Part shown: positions 48,873-57,462 of the stretch, one piece after another
Layout: each line of letters begins with the position of its first letter
Numbering within the stretch: position 1 is the stretch's first letter
Source: Acidimicrobiales bacterium
GTDB taxonomy: Bacteria; Actinomycetota; Acidimicrobiia; Acidimicrobiales; Iamiaceae
DNA: 64,000 bases
Direction: 5' to 3'
NCBI GenBank assembly: GCA_035547835.1
Contig: DASZTW010000005.1
Location: 806,001-870,000, forward strand
The notes under the pieces: generated by a model
What the model saw: the letters and a program-made list of their open reading frames with translations, nothing else
Told to the model about the DNA's origin: nothing
Databases searched by the model: none
Made by a program: the position numbers and the translations under genes

Positions 48873-49750
48873 GCCCGGTCCAGCCGGTCCGGGCCCTCAC
48901 CTTCGAGGCGGGCCACCAGGGCGCGCGGGCGACCGGCCAGGTCGGGTCGCACGGCGACGTCGCTGAAGCCGGCCGCGGTGGCCAACTCGGTCGCCGTCGG
49001 GCCTTGGGCTGCGCCGATCTCGATCACCACTGCGCCGCCGGGCGCCAGCCATCGGGGTGCCGAGGCAAGGATCACTTCGAGGGCCTCCAGCCCCGTCGCA
49101 CCCGGCTGGGGCACGAGGGCGTCGACGGGTTCCCAGTCGCGCACCGACGCCGGCAACTGCTCGTCGGCGCCGACATAAGGCGGGTTCGACACGATCACAT
49201 GGATCTGGCCCCGCAAGCGACGGGGCAACGCCTCGAACCACGATCCCTCCGACAACTCGACGCGCCGGCCCGCGGCGCCCGCAGTCGCGAGGTTGGCGCC
49301 CGCCACGTCGAGCGCGGCGCTCGACCGCTCGACCGCCCACACTTCGGTGGCCGGCCGCTCGGTGGCCACCGCGAGCGCGAGCGCGCCCGAGCCGGTGCCG
49401 AGGTCGACCACCTTGACGGTCTCCTCTCGCCCGGCCAGGTCGCCGGCCACCCGGTCGATCTCGTCGAGCGCGTAGCCGCACACCACTTCGGTCTCGGGAC
49501 GCGGGATCAGAACCCTCCGGTCGACCGCCAACTCGAGCGTGCGGAACGACCAGTGCCCCAACACGTACTGGACCGGCTCGCCGGCGGCGCGCCGGGCGAC
49601 CAGCGCGTCGAGCGACACGGGACGCGACGCGGCTTCCTCGACCAGCCACCGAGCTTCCTGCCGGGCGTTGTCGACGCCGGCGGCCGCGAGCTGGTCGGTG
49701 ACCCGCGCCACCTGCGCGGCGACCTGATCGAGCCCGGCAGGACCGTCCAT
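48869..49750 (-). CDS. prmC: Peptide chain release factor N5-glutamine methyltransferase
   Basis: Methylates the Gln of the GGQ motif in release factors. The 293-residue protein has an N-terminal helical domain, YVLGHWSFRTLELAVDRRVL, IPRPETE, the SAM motif VKVVDLGTGSGALALAVATE, and the catalytic IHVIVSNPPYVGADE. The start overlaps the prfA stop by one base (TGATG), so enzyme and substrate are translated together. Confidence 0.96.
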   Translation of the reverse strand: MDGPAGLDQVAAQVARVTDQLAAAGVDNARQEARWLVEEAASRPVSLDALVARRAAGEPVQYVLGHWSFRTLELAVDRRVLIPRPETEVVCGYALDEIDRVAGDLAGREETVKVVDLGTGSGALALAVATERPATEVWAVERSSAALDVAGANLATAGAAGRRVELSEGSWFEALPRRLRGQIHVIVSNPPYVGADEQLPASVRDWEPVDALVPQPGATGLEALEVILASAPRWLAPGGAVVIEIGAAQGPTATELATAAGFSDVAVRPDLAGRPRALVARLEGEGPDRLDRA

Positions 49751-50841
49751 CAGCCGTCGGCTTGCAACAAGCGGCGGGTCTGCTCGTCGGCGACCAGCGC
49801 GTCGACGACCTCACCGAGCTCGCCAGCCAGGACCTTGTCGAGCTTGTAGAGCGTGAGGCCGATCCGGTGATCGGTGACCCGGTTCTCCTTGAAGTTGTAC
49901 GTCCGCACCTTCTCCGAGCGGCCGCCGCCGCCGACTTGGCCTTTGCGCGCTTCGGAGGCCTCGGCCGCCTGGCGCTCCTGCTCGGCCTGCAGCAGCCGCG
50001 AGCGCAACACCCGCAACGCCTTCTCGCGGTTCTGGAGCTGCGACTTCTCGTCCTGCATCGCCACCACGATCCCGCTCGGGCGGTGCGTGATCCGCACCGC
50101 GGAGTCGGTGGTGTTGACCGACTGTCCACCCGGTCCCGAAGACCGGTACACGTCGATGTCGAGGTCGTTGGGGTCGATGTCCACGTCGACTTCCTCGGCC
50201 TCGGGCAACACGGTGACCGTGGCGGACGACGTGTGGACCCGACCCTGCGACTCGGTGACCGGCACACGCTGCACGCGGTGCGGCCCGGCCTCTTGGTGCA
50301 TGCGCGTCCAGACACCGTCGCCCTTCAACAAGAACGTGATGTCGCTGTAGCCGCCGAGGTCGGACGGCTGCGCGTCGAGGACTTCGCTGGTCCAACCCTC
50401 ATCGGCCGCGAAGGTGCGGTACATCTCGTAGAGGTCGCGGGCGAACAGGTTGGCTTCCTCGCCGCCTTCGGCACCGCGGATCTCGACGATCACGTTGCGG
50501 TCGTCGTTGGGGTCGCGGGGCAACAGCAGCAGCCGGAGCTGCTCGGTCAGCCGCTCGGTGTCGGCGTCGGCCGCTGCCAGATCCGCGCGCACCACCTCGC
50601 GCTCGTCGCCCGCATCGGGCAACAGCTCCCGCAGCGTGTCGGCGTCCTCGGCGCGGGTCCGCAGGTCGCGGCCGCAGGCCACGATCGGCTCGAGTTGCTT
50701 GTGGCGCCGAGCCAGCTCCTGGTAGCGGCGCTGCTCGCCGAACACCTCGGGGTCCGCCAGGCGAGCTTCGACGTCGGCGAGCTCCGCCTCGAGCGCCGCG
50801 ACCCTGCCGAGCAGGTCGGTGGGCTTGCGGTGATCGCTCAT
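49750..50841 (-). CDS. prfA: Peptide chain release factor 1
   Basis: Terminates translation at UAA and UAG. The 363-residue product carries the peptide anticodon PVT in VQRVPVTESQGRVHTSSATV, which defines RF1 rather than RF2, and the GGQ motif in YRSSGPGGQSVNTTDSAVRI. The N-terminal helical domain starts DLLGRVAALEAELADVEARL. The start is ATG at 50841, 92 bp after rpmE. Confidence 0.97.
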   Translation of the reverse strand: MSDHRKPTDLLGRVAALEAELADVEARLADPEVFGEQRRYQELARRHKQLEPIVACGRDLRTRAEDADTLRELLPDAGDEREVVRADLAAADADTERLTEQLRLLLLPRDPNDDRNVIVEIRGAEGGEEANLFARDLYEMYRTFAADEGWTSEVLDAQPSDLGGYSDITFLLKGDGVWTRMHQEAGPHRVQRVPVTESQGRVHTSSATVTVLPEAEEVDVDIDPNDLDIDVYRSSGPGGQSVNTTDSAVRITHRPSGIVVAMQDEKSQLQNREKALRVLRSRLLQAEQERQAAEASEARKGQVGGGGRSEKVRTYNFKENRVTDHRIGLTLYKLDKVLAGELGEVVDALVADEQTRRLLQADG

Positions 50842-50933
50842 TCAGCGGCGGGCGGCGACGAGGCGCAGCGGGTCAGGCGCGCCACCGCGCCGCAGCCAGA
50901 CGGCTCGCGGCGCGGTGCGGCGACGGAATGGGA

Positions 50934-51188
50934 TCAGGCGTCGGACGCAGGAGCGGCGTCGCCCGACTCGGCCGCAGCGCCCGCCTTGCGGCGCTTGCCG
51001 TAGCGGCGCTCGAACCGGTCGATCCGGCCACCCGTGTCCACCAGCTTCTGCTTCCCGGTGTAGAACGGGTGGCACTCCGCGCACAGCTCGACGTGGAGGT
51101 TGGGCACCGTCGAACGCGTGGTGAACGTGTGCCCGCACGAGCACACCACCTGCGTCTCTTGGTACTCGGGGTGGATTCCGGCCTTCAT
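50934..51188 (-). CDS. rpmE: Ribosomal protein L31
   Basis: A 50S subunit protein of 84 residues, [20 protein letters not shown] at the start. Cys in VVCSCG and [13 protein letters not shown] form the zinc site, so this is the zinc-containing form; such forms are often paired with a zinc-free paralogue, not seen here. The last 15 residues ([14 protein letters not shown]-like) are an extra acidic/Ala tail. rho lies upstream in the same direction, a common arrangement. Confidence 0.97.
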   Translation of the reverse strand: MKAGIHPEYQETQVVCSCGHTFTTRSTVPNLHVELCAECHPFYTGKQKLVDTGGRIDRFERRYGKRRKAGAAAESGDAAPASDA

Positions 51189-51267
51189 GGTCTCTCCGTT
51201 TCGCCGGGCCGGCTGTGGCCCGGGGGACTTCTACTGTACCGGTGGCCGCCAACCCGGCCCCAATGGG

Positions 51268-53229
51268 TCAGCCGGCAGCAGTGGGTGCCTTGGCGACCTC
51301 GGCGAGGAACTCCTCGTTGGTCTTGAAGGTCTTGAGGCGGTCAATGAGCATCTCGAGCCCAGCGGCCGAGGTGCCGCCGTCGCTCGCCAGGCCCGACAGC
51401 ACCCGGCGCAACCGCCAAGCCTGCTGGAGCTGCTTGCGCTCGAACAGCAGCTCCTCGTGACGGGTCGACGAGGCGTCGACGTCGATCGCGGGGTAGATGC
51501 GACGCTCGGCGAGCCGGCGGTCGAGCCGCAGCTCCATGTTGCCGGTGCCCTTGAACTCCTCGAAGATCACTTCGTCCATCTTTGAGCCGGTCTCGACCAG
51601 CGCAGTGGCCAAGATCGTGAGCGACCCGCCTTCTTCGAGGTTGCGGGCGGCACCGAAGAACTTCTTCGGCGGGTACAGCGCGCCGGTGTCGATACCACCG
51701 GACATGATCCGGCCGGTCGCCGGTGCCGCCAAGTTGTAGGCACGCGACAGGCGGGTGATGCCGTCGAGCATGATGACGACGTCCTGGCCGTCCTCGACGC
51801 GGCGCTTGGCCCGCTCGATCACCAGCTCGGCCACTTGCGTGTGCTCGTCGCTCGGGCGGTCGAAGGTGGAGGCGATCACCTCGCCGCGGGTGAGCGACCG
51901 GCGGAAGTCGGTGACCTCTTCGGGTCGCTCGTCGACCAGCAACACCATCAGGTGCACTTCGGGGCTGTTGAGCTCGATCGAGTGGGCGATCTGCTTCATG
52001 ACCGTGGTCTTGCCGGCCTTCGGGGGCGACACGATGAGGCCGCGCTGGCCCTTGCCGATCGGGCAGACCAGGTCGATGATGCGCGCCGTCATGTTGGTGG
52101 GGTCGGCGGGCGACTCCATCGTGAGGCGCTGGTCGGGGAACAACGGGGTGAGGTCCTCGAAGCGAGGCCGCTTGCGCATCACTTCGGGGTCGCCGGCATT
52201 GACCGTGTCGATCCGCAGCAACGCCGGGTTCTTCTCGTTGCGGGTGGCGGGCCGCGCCGCGCCCTTCAAGATGTCGCCCTTGCGGAGGCCGAACTGGCGG
52301 ACCTGCTTGACGGAGACGTAGACGTCGTCCTTGCTCGACAGGTAGCCCTTGAGCCGCAAGAAGCCGTAGCCCTCGTCGCGCAGGTCGAGCATGCCCTCCA
52401 CCTCGACGGGCTCGCCTTGCCACTCCTCGACCGGGCCGCGCTCGCGCTCGCCGCCACGCCCGCGCCGGCGCCGCCGCCGGTTGCCCGGCTCGGGCTCCTC
52501 GCCCCGGTTCTGGTTCTGGCCGCCTTGGCCTTGGCCACCCTGGCCGCCGCCTTGGCCGCCTTGGTTCTGGCCGTTGCGGTTGCCCTTGTTGCGGTTCTGG
52601 TTCTGGCCGCCCTGGTTCTGGCCACCCTGGTTCTGGTTGCGCTGCTGGCCCTGACCGCCCTGGTTGCCGCGACCGCCTTGGCCCTGGGAGTCGCCGCGGT
52701 CGCCGCGGTCGCCGCGGTCGTGCGAGCGGTCGCCGTCCTCGGCCGACGCGTCGCTGGACGCCGTGGCGCGCTCGTCGGCGTCACCCCCGTCGTCGCCCCG
52801 CGAGGAGGTCGAGCCGTTGGACGAGAAACGGGCACCTTCGCCCGCATCGTCGGCCGCCTCGTCGGCGCGGGACCCGTCGTGGCCGGGCTCGTCGTGATCG
52901 GACGCATCGTGGTTGGACGGGGCGCCCTCGGTCGCCGCGCCGTTGGTGGCAACGGAAGGAACGGCACCGTCGGTGTCGACGGCGCCATCGGCGGTGCCGT
53001 CAGCGGTGTCGTCCTTGCGGGCGCCGCGACGCGGCTTCACGGCCGCTTCGGGCGCGGCGTCGCCGGCTGGCTCCTCCACCCCTGCGAGTTGGAGGATCAG
53101 GTCGACGATGTCGCCCTTGCGGGCGCGCGACGGTGGCTTCTTGCCGAGGGCCTCGGCGATGCTCACCAGGGCCTCGCGCTCCTTGCGTTCAAGGACCGAG
53201 CGATCAAGCTCTTGGGACCCCACGCTCAT
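51268..53229 (-). CDS. rho: Transcription termination factor Rho
   Basis: Hexameric RNA helicase terminating transcription. The 653-residue product is much longer than the usual 420. An N-terminal Rho_N domain ([20 protein letters not shown] and DIVDLILQL) is followed by a disordered insert of about 200 residues, first acidic/Ser/Ala-rich, then Asn/Gln/Gly-rich (NQGGQ-type repeats) and finally an Arg block ([11 protein letters not shown]). The cold-shock RNA-binding domain has [13 protein letters not shown]; Walker A is [20 protein letters not shown], then [14 protein letters not shown] and [16 protein letters not shown] at 53229 has GAGG 6 bp upstream; an in-frame ATG 17 codons earlier lacks one. 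Confidence 0.96.
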   Translation of the reverse strand: MSVGSQELDRSVLERKEREALVSIAEALGKKPPSRARKGDIVDLILQLAGVEEPAGDAAPEAAVKPRRGARKDDTADGTADGAVDTDGAVPSVATNGAATEGAPSNHDASDHDEPGHDGSRADEAADDAGEGARFSSNGSTSSRGDDGGDADERATASSDASAEDGDRSHDRGDRGDRGDSQGQGGRGNQGGQGQQRNQNQGGQNQGGQNQNRNKGNRNGQNQGGQGGGQGGQGQGGQNQNRGEEPEPGNRRRRRRGRGGERERGPVEEWQGEPVEVEGMLDLRDEGYGFLRLKGYLSSKDDVYVSVKQVRQFGLRKGDILKGAARPATRNEKNPALLRIDTVNAGDPEVMRKRPRFEDLTPLFPDQRLTMESPADPTNMTARIIDLVCPIGKGQRGLIVSPPKAGKTTVMKQIAHSIELNSPEVHLMVLLVDERPEEVTDFRRSLTRGEVIASTFDRPSDEHTQVAELVIERAKRRVEDGQDVVIMLDGITRLSRAYNLAAPATGRIMSGGIDTGALYPPKKFFGAARNLEEGGSLTILATALVETGSKMDEVIFEEFKGTGNMELRLDRRLAERRIYPAIDVDASSTRHEELLFERKQLQQAWRLRRVLSGLASDGGTSAAGLEMLIDRLKTFKTNEEFLAEVAKAPTAAG

Positions 53230-53459
53230 CGGAACCTCGTTTTTCTCGATGCCGGTCGTGTGCTCACGCGTGGTTGCCACGTGTCGTCAGGACCAGCAGT
53301 TGCGATCCGGGAAGACCGGGAGGTGGGTGCAACACAGAACGGACCCACGATCCCGGAGGACCACCCTCCGACGCAGCGCATCGCAAGTCGATGCTGGTCG
53401 GGGAGGTGTCCTCGCAGTGTAGCGCGATCACAACGCGGCACCGCATTTCGCGGCGGGGT
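53230..53459 (-). promoter_or_regulatory. Leader region of rho
   Basis: A 230-bp gap between the PGM-like gene stop and the rho start. It holds a hairpin CGGAGG/CCTCCG (53354-53359 and 53365-53370) and two similar TCCCGGATC-type segments. Long leaders of rho often mediate autoregulation, which is known for other bacteria and only inferred here. A TACACT (53416-53421 on the minus strand) could be a minus-10 but has no good minus-35. The open frames in it look non-coding. Confidence 0.35.
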
Positions 53460-54620
53460 TCAGCGAACAGCGACCAGGCGGCCCATCAGCTCGTGACCAG
53501 GCACGAGTGGCCGATCGGCCACGCCGGCTTCGGTGTAGCGCCCGCCTTCCACAGGGGTCTGCGAGTCGAACAGCAGGTAGGGCACCGGGTCGGGGGTGTG
53601 GGTCTTGAGCTCGACCGGCGTGCCGTGGTCGGGCAGCAGCAACATCCGCCACGGACCGAGCTCGTCGAGCTCGCCGATCAACGGCGCGAGGATGCGGCGG
53701 TCCCAGTTCTCGAGCGCCTTGACCTTCTCTTCCACGTTGCCGGCGTGGCCGGCTTCGTCGGTGGCCTCCACGTGGATGATGAACAAGTCGGCGCCGTCCG
53801 CGAGCGCGTCGAGCGCGGCTTCACGCTTGCCTTCGTAGTTGGTGTCGTACCAGCCAGTGGCGCCCTCGACGTCGATGACCTCGACGCCCGCGAGCACGCC
53901 GAGCCCGCGCACGAGGTCGACGGCCGTGACCAACCCTGCGTCGAGACCCCAGCGCGAGGTGAACGACGGGAGCTGCGGGCGCGTGCCCTGGCCCCACAGC
54001 CAGATCTGGTTCGCGGCGAGCGAGGAACCGCCCACGATGGGCCGCGAGCGTTCCATCAGATCGGCGAGGCGTCCCGCGGCCGGTCCGGAGGGACCGATGA
54101 TCGCCTTGTCGGACAGGTCGTGCGGCGGCACGCACTCCGCGTCGGCCCACGATGCGGGGGCCACGACGATGTGGCGGTACTGCACGCCCGGGTGGAACGA
54201 CACCGGCCCGTCGGGGGTGTCGCCGCCGAGCGCGGCGTCGAGCTCCGCGATCACGTTGGCCGCGGCGTCGCTGTCGGGGTGGCCGCCGGCGAAGTCGACC
54301 ATGGTGCCGTCGTCGCCGACCGTCACCAGGTTGCAGCGGAAGGCGACTTGGTCGTCGGCCAGGTCGATGCCGAGCGCGGCCGCCTCGATGGGCGCGCGGC
54401 CGGTGTGGTACTCGGCGGGGTCGTAACCGAAGATCGACATGTTGCCGACGTCGCTGCCCGGCGGCAGCCCCGGAGGGATGACGCCGGCCCGTCCGATCTC
54501 GGCGCGGGCGGCCAAACCCTGCAACGTGGGCAGCTCGGCCGCCTCCAGCGGAGTCCGCCCGCCGAGCGCCGCCACCGGCTGATCGGCGCAGCCATCGGGC
54601 ACGCAGACGACGTACTTCAT
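53460..54620 (-). CDS. ApgM-type phosphoglycerate mutase homologue, putative homoserine kinase
   Basis: A 386-residue alkaline-phosphatase-superfamily protein of the archaeal cofactor-independent phosphoglycerate mutase group. Metal and nucleophile motifs are VCVPDGCADQPVAALGG at the N-terminus, PPGSDVGNMSIFGYDPAEY, FIIHVEATDEAGHAGNVEEK and LLLPDHGTPVELKTHTPDPV. It lies 43 bp after thrC in the hom-thrC cluster, and no GHMP-type thrB is in the cluster. A subfamily of these mutases in threonine operons has been proposed to be an alternative homoserine kinase. That role fits the context better than glycolysis, but it is inference. Confidence 0.8.
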   Translation of the reverse strand: MKYVVCVPDGCADQPVAALGGRTPLEAAELPTLQGLAARAEIGRAGVIPPGLPPGSDVGNMSIFGYDPAEYHTGRAPIEAAALGIDLADDQVAFRCNLVTVGDDGTMVDFAGGHPDSDAAANVIAELDAALGGDTPDGPVSFHPGVQYRHIVVAPASWADAECVPPHDLSDKAIIGPSGPAAGRLADLMERSRPIVGGSSLAANQIWLWGQGTRPQLPSFTSRWGLDAGLVTAVDLVRGLGVLAGVEVIDVEGATGWYDTNYEGKREAALDALADGADLFIIHVEATDEAGHAGNVEEKVKALENWDRRILAPLIGELDELGPWRMLLLPDHGTPVELKTHTPDPVPYLLFDSQTPVEGGRYTEAGVADRPLVPGHELMGRLVAVR

Positions 54621-54663
54621 CGCCCGAGCCTACGCGTCGCCCGGAGAAGTCCGGAACGGGCGC

Positions 54664-56052
54664 TCAACCGGCGACACGATCGAGGACGAACGACCGGACC
54701 TGGTCGAGGTCGTTGTCGAGGACGGAGACGCGCTCGGGTCGATCGTGGAGGTCGGCGAGCCACGAGGGCAGCTCCGGGCGCTCGCCAGTGGCCTGCTCGA
54801 CCGCATCGGGGAACTTGGCGGCCGACGCCGTGGCCAGGACCACCATCGGCACGTCAGGGTCGGTGTGCACCTGGCGCGCCGCCCCGAGCCCGACGGCCGT
54901 GTGGGGGTCGACGAACCTTCCGGAGCGGTCATGGAGCGAGCGGATCTCGGCGAGCGTGGCTTCGTCGTCGAGGCGCACGCCACGGAAGACCTCGCGGACC
55001 TCGGCCATTGCTTCGTCGGGCAGGCGCACCGCGCCTTCGGCCCGGAACTGCTCGAGCTGCCGCGCCACGGTCGCGCCGTCGCGGCCCGCCAGCTCGAACA
55101 GCAGGCGCTCGAGGTTGCTCGACACTTGGATGTCCATGCTGGGACTGAGCGTGGGCACCACGTCGGCGAGCGACATCGTGCCGCTGTCGAGCCAGCGGGT
55201 GAGGATGTCGTTGGTGTTGGACGCCACCACGAGCTGTTCGATCGGCAGGCCCATCTGACGAGCGACCCAGCCGGCGAACACGTTGCCGAAGTTCCCCGTC
55301 GGCACGGCGAACGAGATCGGCGCCATGCCACCCGACCCGTGCACCGCCCGGTGACTGGTCACGTAGTACACGGTCTGCGCCATCACCCGGGCCCAGTTGA
55401 TGGAGTTCATGGCCGACAGGCGGACCTTGTCGCGGAAGGCGACATCGGCGAACAACGCCTTCACGAGGTCCTGGCAGTCGTCGAACGTGCCTTCGATGGC
55501 GACGTTGTGGACGTTGGGCTCGTCGACCGTGGTCATCTGGCGCCGCTGCACGTCGCTGACGCGGCCGCGAGGGTGCAGCACCACGATGTCGAGCGACGAC
55601 CGGCCGCGGCACGCCTCGATCGCGGCCGACCCGGTGTCACCTGACGTGGCGACCACGATCGTGGCCCGCTCGCCCCGCCGGGTGAGCTCGTGGTCGAAGA
55701 GGCGGCCGACCAACTGCAACGCCACGTCCTTGAACGCCAACGTGGGCCCGTGGAACAGCTCGCACAGCCACAGCCCGTCCCCAAGGGGCGCGACAGGGCA
55801 GACGTCGCGATGGTGGAACGTGGCGTACGCGTCGACCACCATCGATGCGAAGTCGTCGCGACCGATCGCGCCGTCGACGAACGGCCACATCACGTCGGTG
55901 GCGACCTCGGCGTACGTGGCGCCTTCACCCGGCTGGTCGAGGCGAGGCCAGGCATCGGGCACGTACAGCCCGCCGTCGGGCGCCAGCCCGGTGAGCAGCA
56001 CGTCGGCGAACCCGACGGCCGGGGCCGCGCCGCGGGTGGAGACGTACTGCAT
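54664..56052 (-). CDS. thrC: Threonine synthase
   Basis: Converts O-phosphohomoserine to threonine with PLP. The 462-residue protein is of the longer class, starting MQYVSTRGAAPAVGFADVLL. The PLP Lys is in LFHGPTLAFKDVALQLVGRL, the phosphate/substrate site in VATSGDTGSAAIEA, and AVPTGNFGNVFAGWVARQM is intact. The ATG overlaps the hom stop by one base (TGATG). Its substrate must come from a homoserine kinase; the next gene is the candidate. Confidence 0.96.
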   Translation of the reverse strand: MQYVSTRGAAPAVGFADVLLTGLAPDGGLYVPDAWPRLDQPGEGATYAEVATDVMWPFVDGAIGRDDFASMVVDAYATFHHRDVCPVAPLGDGLWLCELFHGPTLAFKDVALQLVGRLFDHELTRRGERATIVVATSGDTGSAAIEACRGRSSLDIVVLHPRGRVSDVQRRQMTTVDEPNVHNVAIEGTFDDCQDLVKALFADVAFRDKVRLSAMNSINWARVMAQTVYYVTSHRAVHGSGGMAPISFAVPTGNFGNVFAGWVARQMGLPIEQLVVASNTNDILTRWLDSGTMSLADVVPTLSPSMDIQVSSNLERLLFELAGRDGATVARQLEQFRAEGAVRLPDEAMAEVREVFRGVRLDDEATLAEIRSLHDRSGRFVDPHTAVGLGAARQVHTDPDVPMVVLATASAAKFPDAVEQATGERPELPSWLADLHDRPERVSVLDNDLDQVRSFVLDRVAG

Positions 56053-57371
56053 CAGCGGTCGTCCTCGCTGGCCACCACCCGCAACATCGACCCGACGCGG
56101 TTCACCGGGTCGAGGCCGCGCAGGTCATGCAACGTGGCCTGGATGTCGGCCTCGCGGGCCGAGTGGGTGATGAAGATGATGCGGGCGCCGCCGCCGTCGA
56201 GCACTTCCTGCTCCATCGAGCGGATCGACACGCCGTGACGCTCGAACACCTCGGCGATCACCCGCAAGACGCCGGGCCGGTCGGCCACTTCGAGGTTCAA
56301 GTAGTACGGCGAGCGGGTGTCGTCGATCGGCCTGATGGCGATGCGGCCGAAGGAGCCGAGCGTGGCGTGCGTGCCCTTTTGGAGGTTGTGCGCGGCATCG
56401 ACCACGTCGCCCAACACCGCCGACGCGGTCGGCGAACCGCCCGCGCCGCGCCCGTACAGCATCAAGTCGCCCACGGCCTCGCCTTGGACGAACACCGCGT
56501 TGAAGCTCTCGCGGACGCTCGCCAGTGGGTGGTTCACCGGCACCATCGCCGGGTGCACCCGGACGGCGACGGTGGGATGGTCGAGGTCGACGATGCGCTC
56601 GGCCACCGCGAGCAGCTTGATCTCGTAGCCGAGGCGCTGCGCGAACCCGATGTCGGTGCGGGTGACGGTGGAGATGCCTTCGCGGTAGACGTCGCCGGCG
56701 ACCACCCGCGCGCCGAACGCGATCGAGGCGATGATCGCCGTCTTGGCAGCGGCGTCGAAGCCCTCGACGTCGGCGGTGGGGTCGGCCTCGGCGAACCCGA
56801 GCGACTGCGCTTCGGCGAGCGCTTCCGCGTACGCCACCCCGCCCTCGGACATGCGGGTGAGGATGTAGTTGGTGGTGCCGTTGACGATGCCGAGCACCCG
56901 GTGGATGCGGTCACCCGCCAGGGACTCGCGCAGCGGGCGGATGATCGGGATGCCGCCGCCGACCGCCGCCTCGAACAACAAGTCGAGCCCGCAACCGTCG
57001 GCCGCCGCGAACAGCTCGGTCCCGAAGTTGGCGAGCAGCTCCTTGTTGGCCGTGACCACCGGCTTGCCACCCTTGAGCGCGTTGATGATGAGCTCACGGG
57101 CCGGTTCGATGCCGCCGATCACCTCGACGACGAGGTCGATGTCGGGGTCGTCGACCACCGCCGCGGCATCGGTGGTGAGCACGCCGTCGGGCAGGCGGAC
57201 GGGTCGCTCGCGGGCCACGCTGCGCACGACGACCTTGGCGATCTGCAAGTCGAGGCCGGTGCGGGCGGCGATCGCATCGCGCTGCACGTCGACGAGCCCC
57301 ACCAGCGCGGCACCGACGTTGCCGCACCCCAGCAGACCGATGCGCACGGGTCGGGTTTCCTGTTGGCCCAC
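56052..57371 (-). CDS. hom: Homoserine dehydrogenase
   Basis: Reduces aspartate semialdehyde to homoserine. The product (about 439 residues) has the NAD(P) motif RIGLLGCGNVGAALVGLV, VVTANKELLANFG, the catalytic region VLGIVNGTTNYILTRMSEGG and ADPTADVEGFDAAAKTAII, and a C-terminal ACT domain (YYLNLEVADRPGVLRVIAEV) for feedback control by threonine. GTG at 57371 is given; GTG at 57347, directly before RIGLLG, has AGGA 10 bp upstream and is just as likely. lysA lies 91 bp upstream. Confidence 0.95.
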   Translation of the reverse strand: MGQQETRPVRIGLLGCGNVGAALVGLVDVQRDAIAARTGLDLQIAKVVVRSVARERPVRLPDGVLTTDAAAVVDDPDIDLVVEVIGGIEPARELIINALKGGKPVVTANKELLANFGTELFAAADGCGLDLLFEAAVGGGIPIIRPLRESLAGDRIHRVLGIVNGTTNYILTRMSEGGVAYAEALAEAQSLGFAEADPTADVEGFDAAAKTAIIASIAFGARVVAGDVYREGISTVTRTDIGFAQRLGYEIKLLAVAERIVDLDHPTVAVRVHPAMVPVNHPLASVRESFNAVFVQGEAVGDLMLYGRGAGGSPTASAVLGDVVDAAHNLQKGTHATLGSFGRIAIRPIDDTRSPYYLNLEVADRPGVLRVIAEVFERHGVSIRSMEQEVLDGGGARIIFITHSAREADIQATLHDLRGLDPVNRVGSMLRVVASEDDR

Positions 57372-57462
57372 CCCCAGATCGTAGTGGTGGGCCGTCGAGT
57401 GCTCCGCACCGGGTTTCCGGCTCGATCCGGGCCCCGAGAAGGCCTGAGGTTCGACCCGCGCG

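Noticed and set aside
53226-53446. Leader-peptide frames of about 60-70 codons upstream of rho
   Set aside because: Both frames lack a ribosome site and have unremarkable composition. They overlap each other and the rho start region.
51835-53496. Plus-strand frame with a strikingly hydrophobic Ala/Leu/Val stretch, like a membrane protein
   Set aside because: The hydrophobic stretch is the complement of the Asn/Gln/Gly-rich repeats of rho. The remainder has shadow composition.
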